A stretch of 64,000 nt of DNA from Peteryoungia aggregata LMG 23059. Its GTDB lineage: Bacteria > Pseudomonadota > Alphaproteobacteria > Rhizobiales > Rhizobiaceae. Position numbers and translations under genes: made by a program. Positions 1 to 8,825 of this stretch are shown in pieces; position 1 is the first letter of the stretch; the number at the start of each line of letters is the position of its first letter. The notes beneath the pieces are model-generated. The model was not told the origin of the DNA. It ran no database searches and saw only the letters and a list, made by a program, of their open reading frames with translations. Location of the stretch: positions 248,001-312,000 of the forward strand of contig NZ_JAUSUW010000002.1 in assembly GCF_030814435.1 (NCBI RefSeq), given 5' to 3'.

Positions 1-391
1 CACTCTTGCCGGGGAAAGGCTGGGATCCAGCTGTCTCCAGACCTTCGGGACGCTCGCGACCAAGGGTAGGAACCGTTGCCGTGACGATCTGGTCGACGGG
101 TGCCTCTGCGTCTCCATCACCTCCCTCGTCGTCGCGGTCCACCAGGGCCAGCGGCGAGACACTGAAGACATTGCGGCCGGGACCTTCCGGCAGATCGCGC
201 GTACGCTCCCAATCAGCGACGCGGATCCCGAATTTCTCCTCGTTGAAGAAGACATACCAGGGAAAAAAGGCCGCGCCGCAAGCGAGTGCAATTCCGGTGA
301 GGGCGAGCACGCGATCGATGGTCGGAATGCGGCGTCGAACAACAACCTGCCTCAGCGGGGCCACCGGCTCGTCAGCGTCGAAATCGGTCAT
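1..391 (-). CDS. Conserved hypothetical flagellar-cluster protein (C-terminus cut by window edge)
   Basis: The reading frame starts at the ATG on the minus strand at 391, two bases after the fliI stop codon, and stays open to base 1, so the C-terminus is missing. The visible 130 residues begin MTDFDADEPVAPLRQ and contain one hydrophobic stretch at about residues 29-47 (VLALTGIALACGAAFFPWY), which looks like a single membrane anchor. The rest is acidic and of low complexity. I do not recognise a catalytic domain. From memory, rhizobia carry a hypothetical gene between fliI and flgB at this place, so translational coupling to fliI suggests a flagellar role; that is inference from position only. 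Confidence 0.6.
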   Translation of the reverse strand, partial: MTDFDADEPVAPLRQVVVRRRIPTIDRVLALTGIALACGAAFFPWYVFFNEEKFGIRVADWERTRDLPEGPGRNVFSVSPLALVDRDDEGGDGDAEAPVDQIVTATVPTLGRERPEGLETAGSQPFPGKS

Positions 392-393
392 GG

Positions 394-1785
394 TCAGCCT
401 CTCTGTCTCATGCCCTGTCCGCCACCCGCAGCCGCCTTCAGGGCATTGGCCAGATCGGTATAGGCGTCGAGCGCCGGCTTCTCGCCGGGTGTCTGCTTCA
501 AAATGTCGTAGATGACAGGGACCTGCTTGATCGCCATGTCGAGATCGGGATCCGAACCATTGCGATAACCACCGATCAATCGCAGGTCACGGGTTTCCTC
601 GAATCGATGAATCAATGCCTTGAGGCGCGAAACCAGCTTTTCCTGCTCCGCCGTCCAGGCCTTGCGCGCCAGTCGCGAGATAGAGGTCAGGGGATTGATG
701 GGCGGGTAGCGTCCCTCATCCGCGAGAGCGCGGTCGAGCACGATATGGCCATCCAGGATGCCACGAGTCGAATCGGCAATCGGATCGTTGTGGTTGTCAC
801 CGTCGACGAGGATGGAGATGATGGCGGTGATCGTGCCCGCGCCCTCTGCCCCCGGCCCTGCCCGCTCGAGCAAGCGCGGAAGCTCGGTGAAGACCGAGGC
901 CGGATAGCCACGGGCGATCGGCGGTTCGCCGGCTGCGGTCGCCACTTCGCGGATCGCATGGGCAAAGCGGGTCACGCTGTCGACAATGAAGAGCACGTTC
1001 TGCCCCTGGTCCCGGAAATGCTCGGCAATGGTGATCGCCGTCAGCGGCGCCATTTTCCTGAGCATCGGGCTCTCATCGCTGGTCGCGACCACGGCAATCG
1101 ATTTCGCCATGTTGTCACCCAGCGTGTCTTCGATGAACTCGCGGACTTCGCGGCCACGTTCCCCGACCAGAGCGATGACCACCTTGTCGAAGGCATCGGC
1201 GCGGGCGAGCATCGACAGAAGCGTCGATTTGCCGACCCCGGAACCGGCGAAAATGCCGAGACGCTGGCCGAGGCAAAGCGGGGAGAAGATGTCGATGGCG
1301 CGAACGCCGGTCTTGAAGCCCGTTTCGACGCGCCGGCGGGTCATGGACGGGGGCGCGGTCGTGGAGATCGGACGGCGCTCGGGCCCCGGCGCCAGCGCAG
1401 GACCGTTGTCGATGGGATCGCCGAGCGCATTGATCGTACGACCACACCAGCTGTCATCAGGGGCCACGCGGAACGCACCCTTGCGAATTACCACGTCATG
1501 AATACCGATCGGCTCCCCGGGCTCGATGGGGCAGACATAGCAGACATCCGGCTCCACCCGCACGACTTCGCCCAGATGTACGCCCGAGGCAGACCGGTGC
1601 GCAACAAACTCACCGAGCCGCACATGCCGCGAAAGACCCGTCACCGTATAGTGGCCGGCAGCGATCGTCCGGACGTGCCCACCATGCGTGACGGAGTTGC
1701 TGGCATGGGAATACCGCTGCGCCAGCGCCGCCAGTTGTCCGAGCTTCGGTGAAAGTGGAAATTCGTCGGGTGTCGGGGCAGTCAT
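394..1785 (-). CDS. fliI: Flagellum-specific ATPase FliI
   Basis: This is the ATPase of the flagellar type III export apparatus, which works with FliH and FliJ at the cytoplasmic face of the basal body to drive export of axial subunits. The 463-residue protein has the F1-beta-like fold. A Walker A motif GSGVGKST lies at residues 181-188, the GERGREVREF segment follows, and a Walker B-like hydrophobic strand ends in FIVDSVTRF. Length is normal for the family. It follows flgF on the same strand after an 18-base gap and precedes the hypothetical gene at 1-391 by two bases, so the three genes probably form one transcript. Start chosen at MTAPTPDEF. Confidence 0.96.
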   Translation of the reverse strand: MTAPTPDEFPLSPKLGQLAALAQRYSHASNSVTHGGHVRTIAAGHYTVTGLSRHVRLGEFVAHRSASGVHLGEVVRVEPDVCYVCPIEPGEPIGIHDVVIRKGAFRVAPDDSWCGRTINALGDPIDNGPALAPGPERRPISTTAPPSMTRRRVETGFKTGVRAIDIFSPLCLGQRLGIFAGSGVGKSTLLSMLARADAFDKVVIALVGERGREVREFIEDTLGDNMAKSIAVVATSDESPMLRKMAPLTAITIAEHFRDQGQNVLFIVDSVTRFAHAIREVATAAGEPPIARGYPASVFTELPRLLERAGPGAEGAGTITAIISILVDGDNHNDPIADSTRGILDGHIVLDRALADEGRYPPINPLTSISRLARKAWTAEQEKLVSRLKALIHRFEETRDLRLIGGYRNGSDPDLDMAIKQVPVIYDILKQTPGEKPALDAYTDLANALKAAAGGGQGMRQRG

Positions 1786-1803
1786 GACTCTCCGATCTCA
1801 GGC

Positions 1804-2538
1804 TCAGTTGCCGCCACCGAGGACCTTGATCGCCTCGCTCATTGTGCTTTCGCTCGAACTGATCAGCGCGCTGATCGCCTCGAAGGCGCGATTGACCTGG
1901 ATGAGCTGGGTCATCTCGCCGATACCGTTGACATTGGAGTTCTCGACATAACCCTGAAGCACGGAGACTTCCGGATTGTCGACGACCGGTTGCGGGTTGT
2001 CGACGGTGGTCACACCGCTGTTTTCGAAACGCAGGAAGCCATTGCGCACGTCGGCGGTAAAGATGCCGAGCGTGGCGACCACACGACCGTCCTGCATGAT
2101 CTGACCGCTCGCGCCCACTTCCGGAGGGCCGCCGGCTCGGTTGAGCTGAATGGGAGCTCCGCCGGCATCGAGAACCGGATAGCCACGGGTCGAAACGAGC
2201 TCGCCCGTATCGGTCATGGTGAAGCGTCCGTCGCGGGTCAGGACCTGGCCAACCGGGGTGTCGATCGAAAACCAGGCATCACCCTTGATGGCGAAATCCA
2301 GAACGTTGCCGGTCTCGTGCAACTCGCCGCTCTTGGTGGAGAGGTAATCGTTGCCCTGACTGACGAAGGCGATCTTCGCATTGATCTCGTTGCCGGTGCG
2401 GCTCAGCATTTCGTCGAACTTCACGTCCGTCGAGCGAAAGCCGACCGTGTTCACATTGGCCATGTTGTCGGCAATGGTGGTCAGACGGCGCTCAAGCGCC
2501 ATCTGCGACGACAGGGACACGTAGATACCGGATTGCAC
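1804..2538 (-). CDS. flgF: Flagellar basal-body rod protein FlgF
   Basis: FlgF is a proximal rod component of the flagellar basal body and is exported by the flagellar type III system. The 244-residue protein has the N-terminal rod/hook signature (SSQMALERRLTTIADNMAN followed by VNTVGFR) at residues 10-36. It ends in the conserved helical region around MTQLIQVNRAFEAISALI. Both termini are typical of the FlgF/FlgG family, and the length and the position next to fliI favour FlgF. The start codon is GTG at 2536-2538, preceded by a strong GGAGG about nine bases upstream. It is first in a leftward operon and divergent from motA. Confidence 0.93.
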   Translation of the reverse strand: MQSGIYVSLSSQMALERRLTTIADNMANVNTVGFRSTDVKFDEMLSRTGNEINAKIAFVSQGNDYLSTKSGELHETGNVLDFAIKGDAWFSIDTPVGQVLTRDGRFTMTDTGELVSTRGYPVLDAGGAPIQLNRAGGPPEVGASGQIMQDGRVVATLGIFTADVRNGFLRFENSGVTTVDNPQPVVDNPEVSVLQGYVENSNVNGIGEMTQLIQVNRAFEAISALISSSESTMSEAIKVLGGGN

Positions 2539-2763
2539 CGCTTTGCCTCCGCAGGTGAAGAATATCAGTAAATCATTATTTAACGCAGGATGGCCTACGC
2601 TCTATCCGCTCTTCTTGCGGTAAAAGGCTTGCGCGAAACTGTCGGGGGCAAGCCCGGGAACCGGGCGCCTTATGCAGCCCAAAATTGGAGCCGGGATTCA
2701 GCCTCACGCAAGGCAGGAGCTCTATCGCTTACGGTGAATAGTAACGTTCGGGTGCGGGCAAAA
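2539..2763. promoter_or_regulatory. Divergent flgF / motA control region
   Basis: This 225-base gap separates the leftward flgF-fliI operon from the rightward motA operon and must hold promoters for both. An AT-rich stretch lies at about 2557-2585. A GC hairpin, GCCCGG-GAA-CCGGGC, is at 2652-2666 in the motA leader. In S. meliloti such class II flagellar promoters are under VisNR/Rem control; I cannot identify a confident Rem site by eye. Confidence 0.45.
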
Positions 2764-3642
2764 ATGAACATCATTGTCGGTTTCATCATTACACTGGGCT
2801 GCGTTCTCGGCGGCTACATGGCCATGGGCGGCCACCTGGACGTCCTTTTCCAGCCCTTCGAGCTCGTCATCATCGGCGGCGCCGGTATCGGCGGCTTCAT
2901 CATGGCCAACCCGATGAAGGTCATCAAAGACACTGGCAAGGCGTTCGGCGAAGCCTTCAAACAGACGGTTCCGAAGGAGCGCGACTATCTCGACGTTCTC
3001 GGCGTGCTCTATTCGCTGATGCGCGACCTTCGCACCAAGTCGCGCAACGAGATCGAAGCCCATATCGACAATCCGGAAGAATCCTCGATCTTCACCGCTG
3101 CTCCCAATCTTTTGAAGAACAAGGAGCTCACGGCCTTCATCTGTGACTATGTCCGCCTGATCATCATCGGCAATGCCCGTAGCCATGAGATCGAGGCGTT
3201 GATGGACGAGGAAATCGAGACCATCCACTACGACAAGATGAAGCCGTACCACGCGATGACCGCCATGGGTGACAGCTTCCCGGCGATTGGTATCGTCGCG
3301 GCGGTTCTCGGCGTTATCAAGGCCATGGGTAAGATCAACGAGTCGCCGGAAGTTCTCGGCGGCCTGATCGGCGCCGCACTCGTCGGCACCATGCTCGGCA
3401 TCTTCCTCTCCTACTGCATGTGCAACCCGATCATCTCGCAGATCAAGGCCGTCCGGACCAAGCAGCATCGCCTCTACATCATCGTGAAGCAGACGCTGCT
3501 TGCCTATATGAACGGCTCGGTTCCGCAGGTGGCACTCGAATATGGCCGCAAGACCATCTCGTCCTACGAGCGTCCGTCGATCGATGCCGTCGAACAGGAG
3601 ATGATGAACCCCGGCGGCGGCGGTGAAAGCAAGGCAGCCTGA
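2764..3642 (+). CDS. motA: Flagellar motor stator protein MotA
   Basis: MotA is the stator subunit with four membrane spans that, with MotB, couples ion flow to torque on FliG. I start it at the ATG at 2764 ([18 protein letters not shown]), giving 292 residues, the usual length. The same frame is open upstream to an ATG at 2590, but that 58-residue extension is polar and unlike any MotA. Hydrophobic segments lie at about residues 3-21, 30-48, 168-187 and 200-221. The C-terminal cytoplasmic [13 protein letters not shown] motif is conserved in the family. motB is not in this window; in S. meliloti it lies in a separate motBC cluster. fliM follows after two bases. Confidence 0.95.
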   Translation: MNIIVGFIITLGCVLGGYMAMGGHLDVLFQPFELVIIGGAGIGGFIMANPMKVIKDTGKAFGEAFKQTVPKERDYLDVLGVLYSLMRDLRTKSRNEIEAHIDNPEESSIFTAAPNLLKNKELTAFICDYVRLIIIGNARSHEIEALMDEEIETIHYDKMKPYHAMTAMGDSFPAIGIVAAVLGVIKAMGKINESPEVLGGLIGAALVGTMLGIFLSYCMCNPIISQIKAVRTKQHRLYIIVKQTLLAYMNGSVPQVALEYGRKTISSYERPSIDAVEQEMMNPGGGGESKAA

Positions 3643-3644
3643 CC

Positions 3645-4592
3645 ATGACCGAGACGATCTCTGAAAAAGCCCCCGGGATGGACCGCGCCCTCCTCGCCAA
3701 GCTCACTGGCGGTCTGGGCGATTCCAAGACACTGCAGAAGCTCTGCGCCGACTTTGGCCAGCTCTATGTCGAATTCCTGCCGGACGTCTTTCACAGCGAG
3801 ACCGGACTTTCCATGCAGGTTCACTACAACGGCCACGAAAGTGGTCTGATGACCGACCTGATCGCCGATCTCGGTGACAACGTCTCGTTCGCGGACGGAC
3901 AGTTGCGCAACTGGTCGCCAAACTTCGTGCTGGGCTGCGGCAATGGTTTCGTCATCACGTTGATGGAAAACCTGCTCGGCGCCCTGCCCGAGACGATCCA
4001 GGAACCGATCGAGCGACCGCTTTCGCAAATCGAACTCGATCTGGCCGTGATGGTTTTTGACAAGATCGCGAATGTTCTCAGGTCCGGCGTCAACGCTCAG
4101 GGTGGTTTCGAGCCGCTGCTCGAAAAGGCGCACAACGCCGAAGACCGACTGAAACCGGACGAGGACCACGTCGACGAATATGCGGCGACCGTGAAGCTCG
4201 GCATTACGCTCGGCACGGTGACCTCCGAATTCTACCTGGTCATTCCGCAGAAGGCGCTGCTGAAGACGACGGTGACCATGCCGAAATCGAAGAACCAGGC
4301 AGGGAAATCCAAGAAGGAATGGCAGGAGCAGATTGCGGAACAGGTTCGCCGTTCCCAGGTCACACTGGAAGCGCGGATCCGACTTGATTCGCTCACACTC
4401 GCCACTGTTTCGCGCCTGATCGCCGGCGACGTCATCCCCTTCCGCGACAAGGAAGACGTCATGGTCGACGTCAGCGCCAATGGCAAGAATCTTTACCGCT
4501 GTGAATTCGGTCGCGCCGGCGAAAACTATACGGTGCGCGTCAAGGACAATGTGAGCAGTGAAGATGAAATTCTAAAACATTTGATGAGCTAA
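3645..4592 (+). CDS. fliM: Flagellar motor switch protein FliM
   Basis: FliM is the C-ring protein that binds CheY-P and sits between FliG and FliN. The 315-residue protein has a central CheC-like domain (about residues 40-215) and a C-terminal SpoA domain (about 225-312, with RLDSLTLATVSRLIAGDVIPF). The usual N-terminal CheY-binding peptide of the LSQxEIDALL type is not present in standard form. Instead the N-terminus carries MDRALLAKLTGGLGD, which may be the rhizobial equivalent. It starts two bases after the motA stop and is followed by fliN and fliG in the standard rhizobial order. The call rests on the SpoA domain, the length and this synteny. Confidence 0.9.
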   Translation: MTETISEKAPGMDRALLAKLTGGLGDSKTLQKLCADFGQLYVEFLPDVFHSETGLSMQVHYNGHESGLMTDLIADLGDNVSFADGQLRNWSPNFVLGCGNGFVITLMENLLGALPETIQEPIERPLSQIELDLAVMVFDKIANVLRSGVNAQGGFEPLLEKAHNAEDRLKPDEDHVDEYAATVKLGITLGTVTSEFYLVIPQKALLKTTVTMPKSKNQAGKSKKEWQEQIAEQVRRSQVTLEARIRLDSLTLATVSRLIAGDVIPFRDKEDVMVDVSANGKNLYRCEFGRAGENYTVRVKDNVSSEDEILKHLMS

Positions 4593-4652
4593 GCATTTAC
4601 GGGGCTAGCCCCACGGCAGCTTGAGGCAAGTTTCAAGAGGAATAGTGTACCC

Positions 4653-5282
4653 ATGGCAACGAAGAAGACACCACCGAAGGATGACGACGCACTGGCGATG
4701 CCAGGTGCGAGCGACAGTGATTTCGACCAGGCGGTCGATGACCTTCGCGGCGTCCTGAAGGCAGATGCCGACGGCGGGCTGGGCGACTTCGGCCCCGACC
4801 TCGGTCTCAAGGACGATCCGCTGGCGGCGTTCGAATCGGATTTCGGCGGCGGCGCTGCAGCCTCGCCGAGCGATGACTTCGGTTTGGGCGATTTTGGCGG
4901 ATCGAGCGATCTTGGCGGCGGCAGTGATTTCGGCGGCAGCAGCGATTTCGGTGGGACAAGCGATTTCGGCGGTGGCAGCGATTTCGGTGGCTCGACCGGC
5001 AGCCAGCAGGAGCCTGGCAGCGGGCTGAGCGCCAATCTCGACCTGATCATGGACATCCCGATCGAAGTCCAGATCGTGCTCGGATCAAGCAAAATGCAGG
5101 TTTCCGGGCTGATGAGCCTCGAGGAGGGCGCCATTATCGCGCTCGACAAGAAGATCGGCGAGCCCGTCGAGATCATGGTGAATGGCCGGCGCATCGCGCG
5201 CGGCGAGATCACCGTTCTCGAAAACGACGATACACGATTTGGTGTCAAACTGATTGAAGTGATGGCGACCAAGACATCCTGA
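4653..5282 (+). CDS. fliN: Flagellar motor switch protein FliN with a Gly/Asp/Phe-rich N-terminal region
   Basis: FliN forms the base of the C-ring and contributes to switching and export. The conserved SpoA domain occupies the last ~85 residues: the block beginning NLDLIMDIPIEVQIVLGSSK and ending near NDDTRFGVKLIEVM. The 209-residue protein is longer than the roughly 110-140 residue FliN of enterobacteria. The extra N-terminal 120 residues are acidic and contain tandem (S)DFGG units. A GAGG sits about 14 bases before the ATG, a rather distant ribosome-binding site. It lies 60 bases after fliM and 28 bases before fliG, in the motA operon. Confidence 0.93.
   Translation: MATKKTPPKDDDALAMPGASDSDFDQAVDDLRGVLKADADGGLGDFGPDLGLKDDPLAAFESDFGGGAAASPSDDFGLGDFGGSSDLGGGSDFGGSSDFGGTSDFGGGSDFGGSTGSQQEPGSGLSANLDLIMDIPIEVQIVLGSSKMQVSGLMSLEEGAIIALDKKIGEPVEIMVNGRRIARGEITVLENDDTRFGVKLIEVMATKTS
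4889..5000 (+). repeat. Tandem repeat inside fliN encoding SDFGG-like units
   Basis: About eight degenerate 12-15 base units encode variants of (G)(S/T)SDFGG: DFGG, SSDLGG, GSDFGG, SSDFGG, TSDFGG, GSDFGG. The nucleotide copies differ at third positions but are clearly related. Such in-frame repeats can vary in copy number between strains. The encoded segment should be disordered and acidic, just before the SpoA domain. Confidence 0.8.
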
Positions 5283-5310
5283 CCCATGACGGGCCAGAGA
5301 GGACAAGACC

Positions 5311-6348
5311 ATGATGGACTTTGACGATTTTGGCGGCCCCTTAACCGGAAAACCGCTTTCCCAGGCCGATAAGGCAGCCGCCGTGCTGCTGGCCATGGGG
5401 AAGGGTGTCGCCGGAAAGCTGCTCAAATACTTCACCCAGGCCGAACTGCAGACGATCATCGCATCGGCGCAAACCTTGCGGACCATCCCGCCGGATGAGC
5501 TGACCGAACTCGTCAACGAGTTTGAGGACCTCTTCACCGAGGGCGCCGGGTTGATGGACAATGCGAAGGCCATCGAGAGCATTCTCGAGGAAGGCCTGAC
5601 GCCTGAAGAGGTCGACGGACTGCTCGGTCGTCGCACTGCCTTCCAGGCGTTCGAAGCATCCATCTGGGATCGTCTTCAGGATGCCGATCCTGATTTCATC
5701 GCACGCTTCCTGATGCGCGAGCATCCACAGACCGTGGCCTACATCCTTTCCATGTTGCCCTCCTCCTTCGGTGCAAAGGTGCTGCTCAAGCTGCCGGAAA
5801 GCCGGCGGGCGGATATCATGAACCGCACGGTCAATCTGAAGAATGTCAGTCCCAAGGCAGCCCAGATCATCGAAAACCGTGTTCACGACCTGATTGCGGA
5901 GATCGAAGCCGAGAAGAACTCCACCGGTTCGGCCAAGGTGGCGGAACTCATGAACGAGCTGGAAAAGCCGGAAGTCGACACCTTGCTCCAGTCTCTCGAA
6001 TCGATCAGCAAGGAATCGGTGAACAAGGTTCGCCCGAAGATCTTCCTGTTCGAGGATCTTTTGGTCATGCCGCAGCGCAGCCGCGTGTTGTTGCTGAACG
6101 ACATTTCCGGCGAAATCCTCACCATGGCGCTGCGCGGCGCCAGTGCCGAGATCAAGGAATGCGTGCTGGCCTCGCTTAGCCCGCGTTCCCGCCGCATGAT
6201 CGAATCGGACCTGCAGGCAGGAACCGCCGGCATCAATCCGCGCGAGATCGCAATCGCCCGGCGTGCCGTGGCGCAAGAAGCGATTCGCCTCGCCAATGCC
6301 GGCCAGATCCAGCTCAAAGAGACAGAAGGCGATACCCAGGCCGCCTGA
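5311..6348 (+). CDS. fliG: Flagellar motor switch protein FliG
   Basis: FliG is the C-ring protein that contacts MotA and the FliF MS-ring. The 345-residue length is typical. The N-terminal FliF-binding domain (about residues 15-110) is followed by the middle domain with EHPQTVAYILSMLPS. The C-terminal torque-generating domain around residues 225-320 holds IFLFEDLLVMPQRSRVLLL and the charged helix preceding LSPRSRRMIESD. Two adjacent ATGs are possible (5311 and 5314). It lies 28 bases after fliN. A strong stem-loop begins 35 bases after its stop codon, before flhB. Confidence 0.96.
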   Translation: MMDFDDFGGPLTGKPLSQADKAAAVLLAMGKGVAGKLLKYFTQAELQTIIASAQTLRTIPPDELTELVNEFEDLFTEGAGLMDNAKAIESILEEGLTPEEVDGLLGRRTAFQAFEASIWDRLQDADPDFIARFLMREHPQTVAYILSMLPSSFGAKVLLKLPESRRADIMNRTVNLKNVSPKAAQIIENRVHDLIAEIEAEKNSTGSAKVAELMNELEKPEVDTLLQSLESISKESVNKVRPKIFLFEDLLVMPQRSRVLLLNDISGEILTMALRGASAEIKECVLASLSPRSRRMIESDLQAGTAGINPREIAIARRAVAQEAIRLANAGQIQLKETEGDTQAA

Positions 6349-6383
6349 CATCGTCACCTCTGTTGAAAACCCCAGGCTTTGTC

Positions 6384-6420
6384 CACCCGCCGATTGAACC
6401 GCAATCGGCGGGTGTTTACG
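6384..6420 (+). terminator. Strong stem-loop between fliG and flhB, likely intrinsic terminator or attenuator
   Basis: A perfect 13-bp inverted repeat, CACCCGCCGATTG (6384-6396) and CAATCGGCGGGTG (6402-6414), has a five-base loop and is followed by TTTACGTTCT. The T run is short, so termination may be partial. It lies within an apparent operon, between the fliG stop and flhB. Confidence 0.7.
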
Positions 6421-6529
6421 TTCTCGTGGCCGGTATCTATCCGGCGAGCCGCCAGCGCGGGGCGCTTCCGGCTTCTTCAGCCAGGGCAGCGATCCCGCCC
6501 GGTGCAAGCCTCCGAGGATGGCAGCGGTC

Positions 6530-7612
6530 ATGGCCGATGATGACGACGAAGACAGCAAGACCGAAGACCCTACCGAAAAAAAGCTTCGCGATGCGATGGA
6601 GAAGGGCAACATCCCGACTTCACGGGAGGTGCCGCTCTTTGCGACAGCGCTCGGTTTCTATCTCTATGCCGTATTTTTCCTTCCAGGTTCGATGGCGCGA
6701 CTTGGGCAGGCGCTTAAGGACGTATTCGAGCAACCCGAGCAATGGCGGCTAGGAACGGCCGTCGACGTCGTCTCGCTGTTCACCTTTCTCGCCTGGGAGA
6801 TCGGCACCTTCCTCGCACCGATGCTGATCATTCTGATCCTGCTTGGCGTGGGCGGGAACGTGGCCCAGCACATGCCGGCCTTTGTTCTCGAGCGAATCAG
6901 GCCACAGCTGGATCGCATCTCGCTCTTCAAGGGCTGGCAACGCATCTTCAGCGCGCAGGGTATGGTCGAGTTCGCAAAGTCGATCTTCAAGATCGTCATC
7001 TTGTCGGCGATCCTAGTCTTCGCGCTGCGCAGCGACTATTTCGCCGTCATCGACACCATGTTCTCCGATCCCCAGGTCATCTTCGTCAAGTTCTCGGAGA
7101 TCCTCAACAAAATGATGATCATCGTGGTCATGGCCACGGGTCTGCTGGCGGCGATCGATGTCTTCTGGACTCGCTACCACTGGTACGAGAAGCTGCGCAT
7201 GACCAAGCAGGAGGTCAAGGAGGAGTACAAGCAGGCGCAGGGCGACCCGATCGTCAAGGCACGTCAGCGGTCGATTGCCCGCGACCGCGCCCGCAAGCGC
7301 ATGATCGCGAGCGTGCCCCGGGCGACGCTGGTGATCACCAATCCGACCCACTATGCGGTCGCACTGCGTTACGTCAGGGAGGAGAACGAAGCGCCGATGG
7401 TGGTGGCGAAAGGCCAGGATCTGGTGGCACTGAAGATCCGCGAGATCGCCCGGGAACACGATATCCCCATTTTCGAAGACCCTCCGCTCGCACGCTCCAT
7501 GTTTGCGCAAGTCTCGGTCGATAGCGTCATTCCGTCGATATTTTACAAGGCAGTCGCAGAACTCGTGCACCGGGTCTATGCGTCGAAAGCCCCCAAAAGA
7601 CGGATACGCTAG
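6530..7612 (+). CDS. flhB: Flagellar export apparatus protein FlhB
   Basis: FlhB is the membrane export-gate component that sets substrate specificity by self-cleavage between Asn and Pro. Starting at the second ATG (6530, [18 protein letters not shown]) gives 360 residues. The ATG at 6518 has GAGG directly against it, whereas the same GAGG is 12 bases before 6530, so 6530 is preferred. The EDPTEKK N-terminal signature, four hydrophobic segments (about 33-52, 83-107, 152-167, 193-212) and the NPTH autocleavage site at residues 271-274 are all present. It is separated from fliG by 181 bases with a hairpin and may also be transcribed from its own promoter. Confidence 0.95.
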   Translation: MADDDDEDSKTEDPTEKKLRDAMEKGNIPTSREVPLFATALGFYLYAVFFLPGSMARLGQALKDVFEQPEQWRLGTAVDVVSLFTFLAWEIGTFLAPMLIILILLGVGGNVAQHMPAFVLERIRPQLDRISLFKGWQRIFSAQGMVEFAKSIFKIVILSAILVFALRSDYFAVIDTMFSDPQVIFVKFSEILNKMMIIVVMATGLLAAIDVFWTRYHWYEKLRMTKQEVKEEYKQAQGDPIVKARQRSIARDRARKRMIASVPRATLVITNPTHYAVALRYVREENEAPMVVAKGQDLVALKIREIAREHDIPIFEDPPLARSMFAQVSVDSVIPSIFYKAVAELVHRVYASKAPKRRIR

Positions 7613-7617
7613 CCCCG

Positions 7618-8058
7618 ATGAAGAAGTGCTCCTATACGAATCAGCGTGAACGCATCGTGGCCGAGGCTATCAGCCCCGTTGCGAGTGAGTTGCGCCTTCT
7701 GGATGCTGCCGATCTTATTTCACTTCTGCGTTTCGAACTTTACGGCAACCTGTCAGACCTCGTGTCCTCGGCTGCTGAACTCTATTTTCATCCCGGCACT
7801 GTCGTCTTCGGGGCGGGCGGGGACTATCGCCTTGAGTGGGGAGGCCCGCCGGAGATCGTGCTCGATCTGGAAATCAAGCCGCGTGGCATCACCATCTATT
7901 CGCAACTGACCCTGACCAACGAGCACGCGGGTCTCGATATCAAGCATATCGCTTTTCACGACACCTCAGGCGACCCCGACACCAATACACGCATGCTGGA
8001 AGACCGCCTCAAGGAGGCGCAATTCGTCAAGGGCCAGGCATCCCCTATGTACGGTTGA
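7618..8058 (+). CDS. Conserved hypothetical protein of the flagellar cluster
   Basis: The 146-residue reading frame begins five bases after the flhB stop and ends seven bases before the convergent visR stop. I do not recognise a named domain. The protein is soluble, without a signal peptide or membrane span. Residues 60-115 have alternating strand-like segments (GGDYRLEWGG, PEIVLDLEIKPRGITIYSQL). From memory, S. meliloti has a hypothetical gene at this same place between flhB and visR, so it is likely conserved in rhizobia and co-transcribed with flhB. Function unknown; a role in flagellar assembly or its control is only a positional guess. Confidence 0.7.
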   Translation: MKKCSYTNQRERIVAEAISPVASELRLLDAADLISLLRFELYGNLSDLVSSAAELYFHPGTVVFGAGGDYRLEWGGPPEIVLDLEIKPRGITIYSQLTLTNEHAGLDIKHIAFHDTSGDPDTNTRMLEDRLKEAQFVKGQASPMYG

Positions 8059-8065
8059 GTTTGTC

Positions 8066-8815
8066 TCAGGTGATGTAGCCGAGGCGAATGGCCTTGGCGA
8101 TCGCCTGGATACGGTTGACCGAATCGAGCTTGATCGTCGCAGATCCGAGATAGGCATTGACCGTATGGACGGACAGGCCGAGACGATCGGCAATTTCTTC
8201 GCTGATCCGGCCGTCGCCCGCCAGCTGCAGACAGGCGATTTCCCGCTCGCTCAGCGTCTCGGACGGCGCCGCCCGCCGTTCATCCAGGGACAGGATGTCG
8301 GTCATGACCTTGTAGCAGCGGCTATGAACGGTGAGGATCAACTCGCCGGGCAGGTCCGCCCCGCCAATCGTCGGGAAGACCACGTAGCCATTCCCGACAG
8401 CGCCCAGACGAACCGGGAAAGCGATGCCGGAATATGGCAGGAGGCGCGCTTCAATCTGCATGGCAAAAGGCATGAAGTCCGAGGCATCAAGGAAACTCGT
8501 CTTCTCCTCTGCACTCCACAGTACGGGAAGCGTGGAGGTCTCGATATGCGCAAGAAGGGTGTCGCCGTAGGCTCCCAGGAAGGCGTCCCGGCCGCTGCTC
8601 AGGCCGCTGCTCCAGTTCTCGAACTCCGGATCGAGCCGCCGCTTGTGTGGCAGGCTGGCGCCGGCGACACGAAAGGCTGCAAAGCCGCGCGCATTGAGTG
8701 ATCGCTGGAGGGAGACAAGCTTTGGAAAAATGTCCGATCGGGAGGTTACAGGTCTCTGGCCTGACCAAGTCGCATCTTCGAGGATAGCTCCGCCTGGTCT
8801 GCTGCTGCTGGCCAT
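8066..8815 (-). CDS. visR: LuxR-family motility regulator VisR
   Basis: VisR forms with VisN the master (class I) regulator of flagellar and chemotaxis genes in S. meliloti and Agrobacterium. I start it at the ATG at 8815 (MASSSRPGG), which has GAGGGAGCAGG just upstream and lies 11 bases after the visN stop; this gives 249 residues. The frame is open a little further upstream, but that would overlap visN. The C-terminal ~60 residues form a GerE-type helix-turn-helix (SEREIACLQLAGDGRISEE, RLGLSVHTVNAYL). The N-terminal part is the putative ligand-binding domain, with unknown ligand. It is co-transcribed with visN. Confidence 0.93.
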   Translation of the reverse strand: MASSSRPGGAILEDATWSGQRPVTSRSDIFPKLVSLQRSLNARGFAAFRVAGASLPHKRRLDPEFENWSSGLSSGRDAFLGAYGDTLLAHIETSTLPVLWSAEEKTSFLDASDFMPFAMQIEARLLPYSGIAFPVRLGAVGNGYVVFPTIGGADLPGELILTVHSRCYKVMTDILSLDERRAAPSETLSEREIACLQLAGDGRISEEIADRLGLSVHTVNAYLGSATIKLDSVNRIQAIAKAIRLGYIT

Positions 8816-8825
8816 TCCTGCTCCC

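Noticed and set aside
607-1752. 381-codon frame on the plus strand opposite fliI
   Set aside because: It is a shadow of fliI caused by high third-position GC; the sequence is Arg/Asp/His-rich without any domain.
2590-2763. N-terminal extension of MotA from an upstream in-frame ATG
   Set aside because: The extension is polar, unlike any MotA, and overlaps the flgF/motA promoter region; MNIIVGF at 2764 gives the normal protein.
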